Source: an uncultured Alphaproteobacteria bacterium
GTDB lineage: Bacteria > Pseudomonadota > Alphaproteobacteria > RF32 > CAG-239
Direction: 5' to 3'
DNA: 42,567 nt
Assembly (NCBI GenBank): GCA_944392155.1
Contig: CALXVR010000014.1
Coordinates: forward strand, 1-42,567
Part shown: positions 15,743 to 23,120 of the stretch, piece by piece
How the letters are laid out: the number at the start of each line of letters is the position of its first letter
Position numbering within the stretch: the first letter of the stretch is position 1
Made by a program: the position numbers and the translations under genes
Notes under the pieces: model-generated
Told to the model about the DNA's origin: nothing
Database searches by the model: none
The model's input: only the letters and a program-made list of their open reading frames with translations

Positions 15743-17391
15743 TTAGCGAGCCTTTGTTGCAAAACAACATTATAGAAAACATCATTCGTAATTTTCAATA
15801 TTATCTTTCTTTTGACTGTTGGTTTTATTATGCTCTGGGAATACTGCTTTCTTTTAGTCTAATTTGCAAATTTATAAAGCCGGCCCCCCAAACACTTTCC
15901 GCCTTATTTCCTCCTGCAAAAAATAATTCCAAACCCCATCCGCTTGCACTCCTCCCTCTCTTCTTGGTTTTAATCTCTTACAGCATTGTTATTTTTTCTT
16001 TAGAAAATTCATTTTTCAATAATTATGATTTAATGAATCTAAGTACCCAATACATACTATCCAAAGGCGTTACACCCTTCTTAAATTTTACCAGATTCGC
16101 GCCTGCTGCTTTTTTTGACCTAAATTTTGTTTATGCCATAACTCATAATTTTCATCTGATAAATACTTATATTATTTTAAAACAAATTCTTATAGCCATA
16201 CTCTTTTACCACTTTCTGAACTTTATAACGCCTACCAAACAACTTTTCTGTATCGCTGTCTTACTTTTTGTTCCCGCAATTTTTTGGATGAATAACATCA
16301 TTTTTTGTGAACAAAATCTGCTTATCTTTGTTTTAGCAAGCCTTATACTTGTCCGCAAATTTTCTCAAACACAAAAATTCTCTTATTTATGCGGTTTCAC
16401 AATATTCTCTCTTGCTGCCGTTTATACCAAAGAAACCACAATAATTTTTTATTTCGGAATTCTGGTTAGCGGTATCTTATACAACATTTTCAACGGAAAA
16501 ATAAATCTTTCCACTTTGTTTAACCCTCCGTTTCTTATCAAAAATTTTCCGATTGAATTTATCATATTTTTAATTGGCTTAAGCTTTGCCTCATTTTATT
16601 TTTTCATCGCCGATACAAGTGAATCCAATATTTACATAAATCTTCACCATCAAAGCTTAACACATCTTTTAAAATTGTATGAATTTGAAATAATCATAAT
16701 CATCTTGGCTTGGATAATAATGTTATACAAAATCCTAAAACACAAAATCACCTATCCCCAGTTTGACGAAGGTCTGATGCTCGGCGGAACATTTATCCTG
16801 CTTTTCATCATTTTTTACCTACAAATGTCTCCCGTTTCCACACATGTTGAGCTCAAAAGCTATTATGCCCTTTTGCCTGCCATTTTTGGTTTTATCTACA
16901 TAGTCAAAAACCTCCCCCTCAAAAAACTTTTAATCCCCTTTCTAGCCTGCTGCTTTATCTATTCTGCTTTTACCAATTACAAAATCTACAAAAATGAAGT
17001 AGGACACTATTATCGAGAAGTTGCCGAATTTTTCGCTAAAGAAACCTCAAACAACACTAATACCATCATAACTTTCTCACCTCACACCGAAGAATTAGAC
17101 TGGATTCGCGAAGGTTGGGCTATTTCTTTTCAATACTATTTCCCTAACCGCAACATAATTTTCAATTTCTCAGACTTAGCCGAAAAAAATACTCAAAACG
17201 AAACAACCCTTTTTCTCTACAAACGGTTACAAAAAAATATGAAACCTATTATAGGGATATCTCATCACCCAAGCGGCGAATATTACATCATCAAAAATGA
17301 CATTTTTGAGCAAGATTATCCGATTATTAAGGATTTAGAGCACAAACTTGTTTTTAAAAATAAACTTTTCCGGATTTATAAAATAAAATGA
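15739..17391 (+). CDS. Polytopic membrane protein, GtrC-like (copy 2)
   Basis: The 550-residue paralogue of the preceding gene overlaps it by 4 bp and is set in the same operon. The topology is the same: about 10-12 membrane helices then a periplasmic or cytosolic tail. The equivalent first-loop acidic residue is in NNYDLMNLS. Conserved blocks shared with copy 1 include the N-terminal NNIIENII, ITHNF, FCEQN and KETT. The last 28 residues differ only in a few positions. The body is more diverged, with a stronger A+T bias than copy 1, so the duplication is old or one copy is under relaxed selection. The two copies may have different acceptor specificity. It overlaps the GtrA-like gene by 4 bp. 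Confidence 0.7.
   Translation: MISEPLLQNNIIENIIRNFQYYLSFDCWFYYALGILLSFSLICKFIKPAPQTLSALFPPAKNNSKPHPLALLPLFLVLISYSIVIFSLENSFFNNYDLMNLSTQYILSKGVTPFLNFTRFAPAAFFDLNFVYAITHNFHLINTYIILKQILIAILFYHFLNFITPTKQLFCIAVLLFVPAIFWMNNIIFCEQNLLIFVLASLILVRKFSQTQKFSYLCGFTIFSLAAVYTKETTIIFYFGILVSGILYNIFNGKINLSTLFNPPFLIKNFPIEFIIFLIGLSFASFYFFIADTSESNIYINLHHQSLTHLLKLYEFEIIIIILAWIIMLYKILKHKITYPQFDEGLMLGGTFILLFIIFYLQMSPVSTHVELKSYYALLPAIFGFIYIVKNLPLKKLLIPFLACCFIYSAFTNYKIYKNEVGHYYREVAEFFAKETSNNTNTIITFSPHTEELDWIREGWAISFQYYFPNRNIIFNFSDLAEKNTQNETTLFLYKRLQKNMKPIIGISHHPSGEYYIIKNDIFEQDYPIIKDLEHKLVFKNKLFRIYKIK
17304..17389 (+). repeat. Direct repeat: 3' end of GtrC-like copy 2
   Basis: Partner of the repeat at 15646-15732. It encodes the FEQDYPIIK...YKI C-terminus shared by both paralogues. 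The conserved length is about 82 bp with about eight mismatches. Confidence 0.7.
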
Positions 17392-17798
17392 TACAGATAT
17401 ATAAAAATCTTGAAACTAAATGGTTTAGACTTCCTCAACAACTGCGTTTTCTGCTGGTCGGCGGATTTAATACCGTTTTGGCTTATATATTATTCATCCT
17501 TTTTATAGCAGTTCTAAGAATTCCCTACCAAATCGGGCTGATAATCCAATATATTCTAACGGTTAATATTTCTATTTTCAGTATGCGCTATTATGTTTTT
17601 CGCTCTCACGGAAGTCTGAAAAAAGAATATCTAAAAGCTTGGAACACTTATCTTAGCATGCTTGTTTTCAACTACGTATTTTTATATTTTTTCATAGATA
17701 TTTTACACATTGACGTTCTTTTCAGCCAAGCAATTTATATCATCATCTCTACGATAATCACTTTTTGCTTACACAAATATTATTCTTTTAGGCAATAA
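17388..17798 (+). CDS. GtrA-like flippase family protein
   Basis: The 136-residue protein has four predicted membrane helices (about 20-42, 48-66, 82-104 and 112-130). It carries the GtrA hallmark FLLVGGFNTVLAY at 22-34 and a C-terminal CLHKYYSFRQ ending that matches the family's NF..NR.WVF-like finish. GtrA proteins are thought to flip undecaprenyl-phosphate-linked sugars across the inner membrane. The gene is last in the plus-strand operon after two GtrC-like genes, which fits a GtrABC-type glycan modification system with GtrB on the opposite strand at 11296. A bidirectional terminator follows. The sequence is notably AT-rich, in line with its neighbour. Confidence 0.85.
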   Translation: MIQIYKNLETKWFRLPQQLRFLLVGGFNTVLAYILFILFIAVLRIPYQIGLIIQYILTVNISIFSMRYYVFRSHGSLKKEYLKAWNTYLSMLVFNYVFLYFFIDILHIDVLFSQAIYIIISTIITFCLHKYYSFRQ

Positions 17799-17829
17799 AA
17801 AAAACACCCTCCGAAGAGAGTGTTTTTTT
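17797..17829. terminator. Bidirectional terminator between the GtrA-like gene and tig
   Basis: Stem AACAC-C-CTC (17803-17811) and GAG-A-GTGTT (17816-17824) has one internal mismatch and loop CGAA. It is flanked by an A8 run on the left and seven Ts on the right. It serves both convergent genes. Confidence 0.8.
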
Positions 17830-17853
17830 AAGCTTTTGCTTTAAGATATTTCT

Positions 17854-19266
17854 TTAAGCAGACTTTTTAGCTGATTTTTTTGTTGTTTCTTTCTTTTCTT
17901 CAGCTTTTGTTTCCTTCTTTGCTGCAGCTTTTTTAGCAGGCTTCTTACCTTCATCAAAGTTATACAACTCTTCAATAGAAACAACTTTCTCGTTAACCTT
18001 AGCCTTGCTCAAAATATGATCAACGATTTTCTCTTCAAAAACCGGAGCTTTCAAAGATTCGATAGCTTCTTTGTTTTTGAGATAATAATCAAAAACAGCC
18101 TTTTCCTGTCCCGGATATTTTTTAGCTTCATTCATAATAGCTTTGTTAATATCATCGGGTGTAATATTGATTTTGGCATCTTTGCCGATTTCAGACAGCA
18201 ACAAACCGAGTTTAACGCGACGAACGGCAATATCTTTATATTCAGCCAAAAGCTCTTCTTCAGACTTAGCCTTTTCGCTTTCATCCAGTTGATTATACTT
18301 TTTAGCTTGTTCATATTGGTTAACAATGCTCTTATATTCAGCATCAACCAAGCCTTGCGGAACATCAAAATTATAATTCTTATCCAAATTATCCAACAAA
18401 GCACGTTTTAACTTCATACGAGAAGCGGCTTCATAATCGCCTTTAATACGTTCTGAAATGGCAGCTTTAAGAGCATCCAAGTCTTTCTCGCCGAGAGATT
18501 TTGCAAATTCATCGTTGATTTCAACATTTTTAGTTTCGCGCAATTCTTTGATCTCAACGGCAAAAACAGCATCTTTACCAGCCAAATCTTTGGCATGATA
18601 ATTTTCAGGGAAAGTAACTTTAACATCAACTTTCTCACCGGCTTTTTTACCAACCAATTGGTCTTCAAAACCGGGGATGAATGAACCCGAACCAAGCTGC
18701 AGAGGATAAGCATTACCCTTGCCGCCTTTGAACTCAACACCATCAATAGAACCGACAAAGTCAATAACTGTTGTATCGCCTTTTTGAGCAGCTCTGTCTT
18801 CTTCGATTTTAACAGTTTCACGACGAGATTGAGCCAAATACTGCAAAGCCTTATCAACTTCTTCGGCCGGAACCTCAGCCATCAGCTTTTCAAGTTCGAT
18901 TGCAGAAAAATCTCCTGCCTTAATTTCCGGTAATTCTTCCAAAGAAACCTCAAATTCCAAATCTTTTCCGTCACCGAAAGACGTAATTTTAACATCAGGC
19001 ATCAAAGCCGGACGCAACTTCTTATCTTTAATCAATTCTTCTGTCGCACTTCTTACGGCTTCATCAACAACTTCACCGATAACCGAAGCTCTGTATTTTT
19101 GTTTCAACATAGCTTTCGGAGCCTTGCCCGGACGGAAACCCGGAAGTTTAATGTTTTTAGAAATTTCATTGAGCTTGTCATCAACTTGTTTTTCAAAGTC
19201 AGCGGCAGAAATCACGATTTTGAATTCTTTTTTCAAGCCTTCATTTTTTAATTCGGTTGCTTTCAT
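17854..19266 (-). CDS. tig: Trigger factor (ribosome-associated chaperone)
   Basis: This is a full-length 470-residue trigger factor, which binds ribosomal protein L23 and shields nascent chains. The ribosome-binding signature GFRPGKAP is at 43-50, an FKBP-type peptidyl-prolyl isomerase domain spans about 155-245, and a helical C-terminal domain follows. The last 30 residues are an added basic, Ala/Lys-rich tail (for example KKPAKKAAAKKETKAEEKK) not needed for the family fold. GAAGAG lies before the ATG. tRNA-Leu is 46 bp upstream on the same strand, so tRNA and tig may share a transcript. The normal neighbours clpP-clpX are 6.6 kb further on, past the glycan island. Confidence 0.97.
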   Translation of the reverse strand: MKATELKNEGLKKEFKIVISAADFEKQVDDKLNEISKNIKLPGFRPGKAPKAMLKQKYRASVIGEVVDEAVRSATEELIKDKKLRPALMPDVKITSFGDGKDLEFEVSLEELPEIKAGDFSAIELEKLMAEVPAEEVDKALQYLAQSRRETVKIEEDRAAQKGDTTVIDFVGSIDGVEFKGGKGNAYPLQLGSGSFIPGFEDQLVGKKAGEKVDVKVTFPENYHAKDLAGKDAVFAVEIKELRETKNVEINDEFAKSLGEKDLDALKAAISERIKGDYEAASRMKLKRALLDNLDKNYNFDVPQGLVDAEYKSIVNQYEQAKKYNQLDESEKAKSEEELLAEYKDIAVRRVKLGLLLSEIGKDAKINITPDDINKAIMNEAKKYPGQEKAVFDYYLKNKEAIESLKAPVFEEKIVDHILSKAKVNEKVVSIEELYNFDEGKKPAKKAAAKKETKAEEKKETTKKSAKKSA

Positions 19267-19312
19267 AACTTTCTCTTCAAATATTAATGTTAACCAACTG
19301 CCTGCAAAGCAA

Positions 19313-19396
19313 TGGTGCGGGCGGAGAGACTCGAACTCTCACACCTTTCGGCACCAGATCCTAAGTCTGGCGTGTCTACCATTTCACCACGCCCGC
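19313..19396 (-). tRNA. tRNA-Leu (anticodon TAG)
   Basis: The reverse complement is an 84-nt cloverleaf with a long variable arm, as expected for a class II tRNA. Acceptor GCGGGCG/CGCCCGC, anticodon stem CCAGA/TCTGG, loop CTTAGGA and T-loop TTCGAGT are all visible, with an encoded CCA. It sits upstream of tig as in other alphaproteobacteria. Confidence 0.96.
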
Positions 19397-19426
19397 AACT
19401 ACAGTTATTTCAATTTAGTTGTTTGC

Positions 19427-19454
19427 ATACTACAGAATTTTTTATTTAAATCAA
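19427..19454 (-). promoter_or_regulatory. Candidate promoter of tRNA-Leu/tig
   Basis: On the minus strand, -35 TTGATT (19449-19454) and -10 TAGTAT (19427-19432) are separated by 16 bp, about 30 bp before the mature tRNA. I see no separate promoter in the 46 bp between tRNA and tig. Confidence 0.5.
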
Positions 19455-19481
19455 GCAAAATTAACAACTCAAGAAAATATA

Positions 19482-19508
19482 TTGTAATGTAAGTTAATAT
19501 TTTATAAT
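19482..19508 (+). promoter_or_regulatory. Candidate promoter of the TPR lipoprotein gene
   Basis: TTGTAA (19482-19487) and a perfect TATAAT (19503-19508) on plus are separated by 15 bp, slightly short. They lie about 59 bp before the GTG start and face away from the tRNA-Leu promoter. Confidence 0.4.
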
Positions 19509-19566
19509 ATGAGACCAAATATGGGCATAACCCTGATTTCAGAGCTTTTTTATAAGGAGCAGTCTT

Positions 19567-20817
19567 GTGTTTTCAAGAAATGTATTCAAAAGTCTTTTCA
19601 CCGCAGCCTTAACTGCCGGTCTTTTAAGTTCCTGCGCCCTTTTTGAGCGTGATGCCAACGGCGAACCTTCACACAGCTGGATTGATGGCAAAAATTATTA
19701 CAGCTATGGCGACAAAGATGCCACGCTTGCCACGGTTGCTTACTCGCAAGGCGATTTTAAAACTGCGGAAGAACACATTTCCAGAGCCCTAACCAACAAT
19801 CCGCGCCACCCGCAAGCCTTAATGGTCGGCGCTTTGGTTTATGAGGAATTAGGCCGCCCGAACCGCTCCAGACAATATTATGAAGACTTAATGATTGTCG
19901 GCGGAGATGAAACAACCATTCTGGGCTCAATGGACGGCAAACCGCATAAGATGAGCGAGATTGCCGCTCAGCGTTTGCGTTTGTTGAATATGAACCAAAC
20001 AAAGATGATTATTGAAGATCAAAACGGTAACAAGGTCTTCAACATCAGCAAAGAAGCTTCTGCCTCACAAGGAAAATCCGCTTTGGAAGAAGCTCTTTTC
20101 ATCCGTGAACAAACACGCGCCGCCAACAACAAAGCCGTTTCCGAAGCGGATGTTAAAGCAGTTGAGGTTTTGTTCACGCCTGAGGAACAAAATACCATCT
20201 CGCGCTTTTTGATTCTTAAAGAATTAGCCGAGAATGATATGGTTACAAAAGAAGAGTTTTTAAACGGACGTATGGCAAACGTCGGCGGTCTTTTGCCTCT
20301 GACACACACGCCTCCGGCTGCAGGCGTTATCAATCCCGTCCCCTCTCCTGATTTAATTTTGGAGAGAATTAAGGCCTTGAAAGAAGCTGTTGCTTCTCGC
20401 GCCATCACACCGAGAGAATTTTCCGCTGAGCGCGATTTGATAATTGAGGCGATTTTGCCGCCGCATCCGCGCCAGAGATTAAAGAAAAAAGCGCCTTCCA
20501 CCAGTATCTTAGATGCAGCTAAAGATATCCGTAAATTAGAGGTCATCTATGACCTGAACTTGATTACCTCCAAGGAAAAGGAAAAAGAGCAAAAAGCCAT
20601 TGAAAAATATTTAGGATTAGCTCCGGCACCGACAAAAACAGCTAAAGCGACAGCTCCGGCTGGTGCTCCCAAAAGTATGAATCCGGCACCTCTAGCACCT
20701 CTCGCTCCCGAAACGACAACCGAGGTCAGCGTCACCGTGGAAGAAGCTCCGGCAAGCGCTCCTCAGCCGCTGATTCCTGCCGTAACCAGCCCTTTTGAGA
20801 ATATTGAAATAAAATAA
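19567..20817 (+). CDS. TPR-containing lipoprotein, function unknown
   Basis: The 416-residue precursor begins with a lipoprotein signal ending in LLSSC, with lipidated Cys23. About 55-115 contains tetratricopeptide-like helices (AYSQGDFKTAEEHISRAL, then ALMVGALVYEELGRPNRSRQ). A long helical middle region carries no recognised domain, and the last 80 residues are rich in Ala and Pro, a probable linker or wall-spanning stretch. It is likely anchored in the periplasm to the inner or outer membrane. GTG is preferred as start because AAGGAG lies 7 nt upstream and the signal peptide begins there. prfC follows 21 bp later without a separate strong RBS. I cannot name the function; TPR lipoproteins often scaffold envelope complexes. 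Confidence 0.8.
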   Translation: MFSRNVFKSLFTAALTAGLLSSCALFERDANGEPSHSWIDGKNYYSYGDKDATLATVAYSQGDFKTAEEHISRALTNNPRHPQALMVGALVYEELGRPNRSRQYYEDLMIVGGDETTILGSMDGKPHKMSEIAAQRLRLLNMNQTKMIIEDQNGNKVFNISKEASASQGKSALEEALFIREQTRAANNKAVSEADVKAVEVLFTPEEQNTISRFLILKELAENDMVTKEEFLNGRMANVGGLLPLTHTPPAAGVINPVPSPDLILERIKALKEAVASRAITPREFSAERDLIIEAILPPHPRQRLKKKAPSTSILDAAKDIRKLEVIYDLNLITSKEKEKEQKAIEKYLGLAPAPTKTAKATAPAGAPKSMNPAPLAPLAPETTTEVSVTVEEAPASAPQPLIPAVTSPFENIEIK

Positions 20818-20838
20818 TAAATAGAAGTAATAATAAAA

Positions 20839-22425
20839 ATGAATAATACCATAAATCCGAGAAAAACCTTTGCGATTATCTCGCACCCTGACGCGGGTAA
20901 AACCACTTTAACCGAAAAACTTTTGCTTTTCGGCGGCGCCATCCAACAAGCGGGTGCCGTCAAAGCACGCGGCGAAAACCGCCATGCACATTCGGACTGG
21001 ATGAAAGTTGAGCAAGAACGCGGTATCTCCGTTGCCTCTTCGGTAATGAATTTTGAATATGAAAATATTACTTTTAATCTGCTTGATACACCGGGGCACG
21101 AAGACTTCTCTGAAGACACCTATCGTGTTTTAACAGCGGTCGATTCGGCGGTCATGGTTCTCGATTCGGCAAAAGGTATTGAAAGCCAAACCAAAAAACT
21201 TTTTGAAGTTTGCCGTTTGCGCAATGTTCCGATTATCACTTTCATCAACAAATTAGACCGTGAAGGTCAAGACCCTTTCTGCCTGTTGGATGATATTGAA
21301 AAAACTTTGGCTTTGGATGTAACGCCGGCAAGTTGGCCGATTGGTATGGGTAAAGATTTTTTGGGTTGTTATGACCTCTTAAATGACCAACTGATTTTGA
21401 TGAACAAAACCGGAAGCAAATCGTTCATCAACTCTACGATTGAAACCTGCAAAGGTTTGGACGACCCCAAATTAGACAGCTTACTTCCGGCACACGCCGT
21501 AGCCAAACTGCGTGAAGATGTAACCATGGTCAGAGAGCTTTGTCCGGCTTTTGATAAAGAATTATATTTAGCGGGAGCTTTGACGCCTGTCTTCTTTGGC
21601 AGCGCCATTAACAACTTTGGTGTCAAAGAGGTATTAGAAGGCTTACATAATCTGGCCCCCACCCCGCGCGAACAACCCGCAGCGGAAAGAACCGTTAAGC
21701 CGGAAGAAAACAAAGTTACCGGATTCGTTTTCAAGATTCAAGCCAATATGGACCCCAAACACCGCGACCGTATTGCTTTTATGCGCATTTGTTCCGGCCA
21801 CTTCAAACGTGGCATGACCTTAACTCAGGTTCGCACCGGCAAAGGCTTAAAAGTTCCGACCCCGGTTATGTTTTTGGCACAAGAACGTGAGCTTGCGGAA
21901 GATGCTTATGCCGGAGATATCATCGGTATCCCCAACCACGGACAGCTCCGTATCGGAGACACTTTGACCGAAGGCGAAAAATTGCATTTCACCGGCATTC
22001 CGAGTTTTGCGCCTGAATTATTAAAGAGCGTCAGAGCTTTAGACCCGCTGAAATCCAAACATTTGGGCAACGCTTTGCAACAGATTGCCGAAGAAGGCGG
22101 AGCCAGTGTATTCAAACCGATTGTCGGTGCCGAATGGATTGTCGGCGTTGTCGGGGCGTTGCAGTTTGAGGTTATGGCAGACCGCATCCGCACTGAGTTT
22201 AATATTCCCGTTGCCTTTGAACCGACACAATACTATACCGCACGTTGGGTTGAGTGTGATGACAAGACTGTTATGAAGAAATTTTTGGACACCAACCAAA
22301 TCAGCATTGCCGAAGACCACGACGGCGCAACCGTTTTCTTGGCGCGCAATGCTTGGCATCTAAACAAAGTCAGCGAGGATTTTCCAAAGATTATCTTGCG
22401 CAAAACCCGCGAACAAGTATTCTAA
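20839..22425 (+). CDS. prfC: Peptide chain release factor 3
   Basis: The 528-residue translational GTPase recycles RF1/RF2 from the ribosome after termination. G1 is HPDAGKTT (16-23), switch II is DTPGHEDF (83-90), and G4 is NKLD (137-140), all as in RF3. The insert with GMGKDFLG and the C-terminal domain (AEWIVGVVGALQFEV, and Phe-Glu-Pro near 463) follow the RF3 pattern rather than EF-G, which is longer. It is 21 bp after the lipoprotein gene with a weak RBS, so the two may be co-transcribed. A perfect terminator follows. RF3 is dispensable and patchily distributed, so its presence in a lineage with reductive traits is worth noting. Confidence 0.96.
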   Translation: MNNTINPRKTFAIISHPDAGKTTLTEKLLLFGGAIQQAGAVKARGENRHAHSDWMKVEQERGISVASSVMNFEYENITFNLLDTPGHEDFSEDTYRVLTAVDSAVMVLDSAKGIESQTKKLFEVCRLRNVPIITFINKLDREGQDPFCLLDDIEKTLALDVTPASWPIGMGKDFLGCYDLLNDQLILMNKTGSKSFINSTIETCKGLDDPKLDSLLPAHAVAKLREDVTMVRELCPAFDKELYLAGALTPVFFGSAINNFGVKEVLEGLHNLAPTPREQPAAERTVKPEENKVTGFVFKIQANMDPKHRDRIAFMRICSGHFKRGMTLTQVRTGKGLKVPTPVMFLAQERELAEDAYAGDIIGIPNHGQLRIGDTLTEGEKLHFTGIPSFAPELLKSVRALDPLKSKHLGNALQQIAEEGGASVFKPIVGAEWIVGVVGALQFEVMADRIRTEFNIPVAFEPTQYYTARWVECDDKTVMKKFLDTNQISIAEDHDGATVFLARNAWHLNKVSEDFPKIILRKTREQVF

Positions 22426-22455
22426 AAAAAGCTCCCTAATGGGAGCTTTTTTTTT
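22424..22455. terminator. Bidirectional terminator between prfC and the small-gene operon
   Basis: Stem AGCTCCC (22430-22436) and GGGAGCT (22441-22447) has loop TAAT. It has nine Ts (22447-22455) on plus and seven As (22424-22430) on the other side. The minus-strand gene's stop codon lies inside the T run. Confidence 0.95.
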
Positions 22456-22639
22456 AATATTCTCTACCAGCCAGCTTTTCTAAGACTTGTGGGTTCAACT
22501 CTTTCTTTGATTCATCAAGCTTTCGTTCTTTGTTATACTCAGACAAAGCAGTTACCACTTCTCTTATCTGAACATTGGCATGCTGCATACCCAAACCGAC
22601 GGTAGATTTAAATTTTTCCTTAGAAACTTCAATAGCCAT
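22454..22639 (-). CDS. Small protein of unknown function (61 aa)
   Basis: I do not recognise this 61-residue protein. It is charged and mainly helical (MAIEVSKEKFK at the start, EVVTALSEYNKERKLDESKK in the middle), soluble, and has no signal peptide or Cys. A very strong GGAGG Shine-Dalgarno lies 7 nt before the ATG and overlaps the stop of the upstream gene, so the two are translated as an operon. Its good RBS and position immediately before a terminator support it as a real gene. It could be a small regulator or a partner of the preceding 134-residue protein. Confidence 0.75.
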   Translation of the reverse strand: MAIEVSKEKFKSTVGLGMQHANVQIREVVTALSEYNKERKLDESKKELNPQVLEKLAGREY

Positions 22640-22642
22640 AGC

Positions 22643-23047
22643 TTATTCCTCCGTTTCAGCCAACTTCAACAACTTATCAAAAACACCGTCAATCACGCGT
22701 TGTTCTTGCTCAGTTAAAACTTGATAAAGCGGAATATCCTCAAGCATAACCAAGTTGGTCAAAACGCGTTTGAGTTTTTCATAAAACACCTTGCGATACA
22801 TTTCCTCATCAACCGTTTCGGGCCTTTTAACCAACTCTAAAAAAGCCTCATGGCGTGCCAAATCAATCATATCTTCTTTGCGGCACTCACCGTCCGTATC
22901 ATCAGTTATAACAACGGCTTTAAAAACTTTTAAGAGTTTGCGTCCCGTATCATCGGCAAAATCAGCGGCTTTTTTCATAAAACCGGCCAAGAGCTGAAAA
23001 TTAACCGCCGCTTGTGAGGGATAAGGCAAAACCGCTTCCACACTCAT
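22643..23047 (-). CDS. Protein of unknown function (134 aa), helical
   Basis: I do not recognise this acidic, helical, soluble protein. It has no signal peptide, transmembrane segment or metal motif. An internal stretch (TDDTDGECRKEDMIDLARHEAF) is charged and the C-terminus (LTEQEQRVIDGVFDKLLKLAETEE, in parts) predicts helices. The ATG at 23047 is preferred because AAAGG is about 9 nt upstream; an earlier in-frame ATG at 23056 lies only 1 nt after it. Together with the 61-residue gene it forms an operon downstream of comEC on the same strand. No DNA-uptake role is shown by sequence. Confidence 0.7.
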   Translation of the reverse strand: MSVEAVLPYPSQAAVNFQLLAGFMKKAADFADDTGRKLLKVFKAVVITDDTDGECRKEDMIDLARHEAFLELVKRPETVDEEMYRKVFYEKLKRVLTNLVMLEDIPLYQVLTEQEQRVIDGVFDKLLKLAETEE

Positions 23048-23120
23048 TTTTTTCATCCTTTTTTTCTAATATAAACTTTTTATATTATACTCTTTTACCG
23101 TCCTCAAGTCAAAAGCTTTA

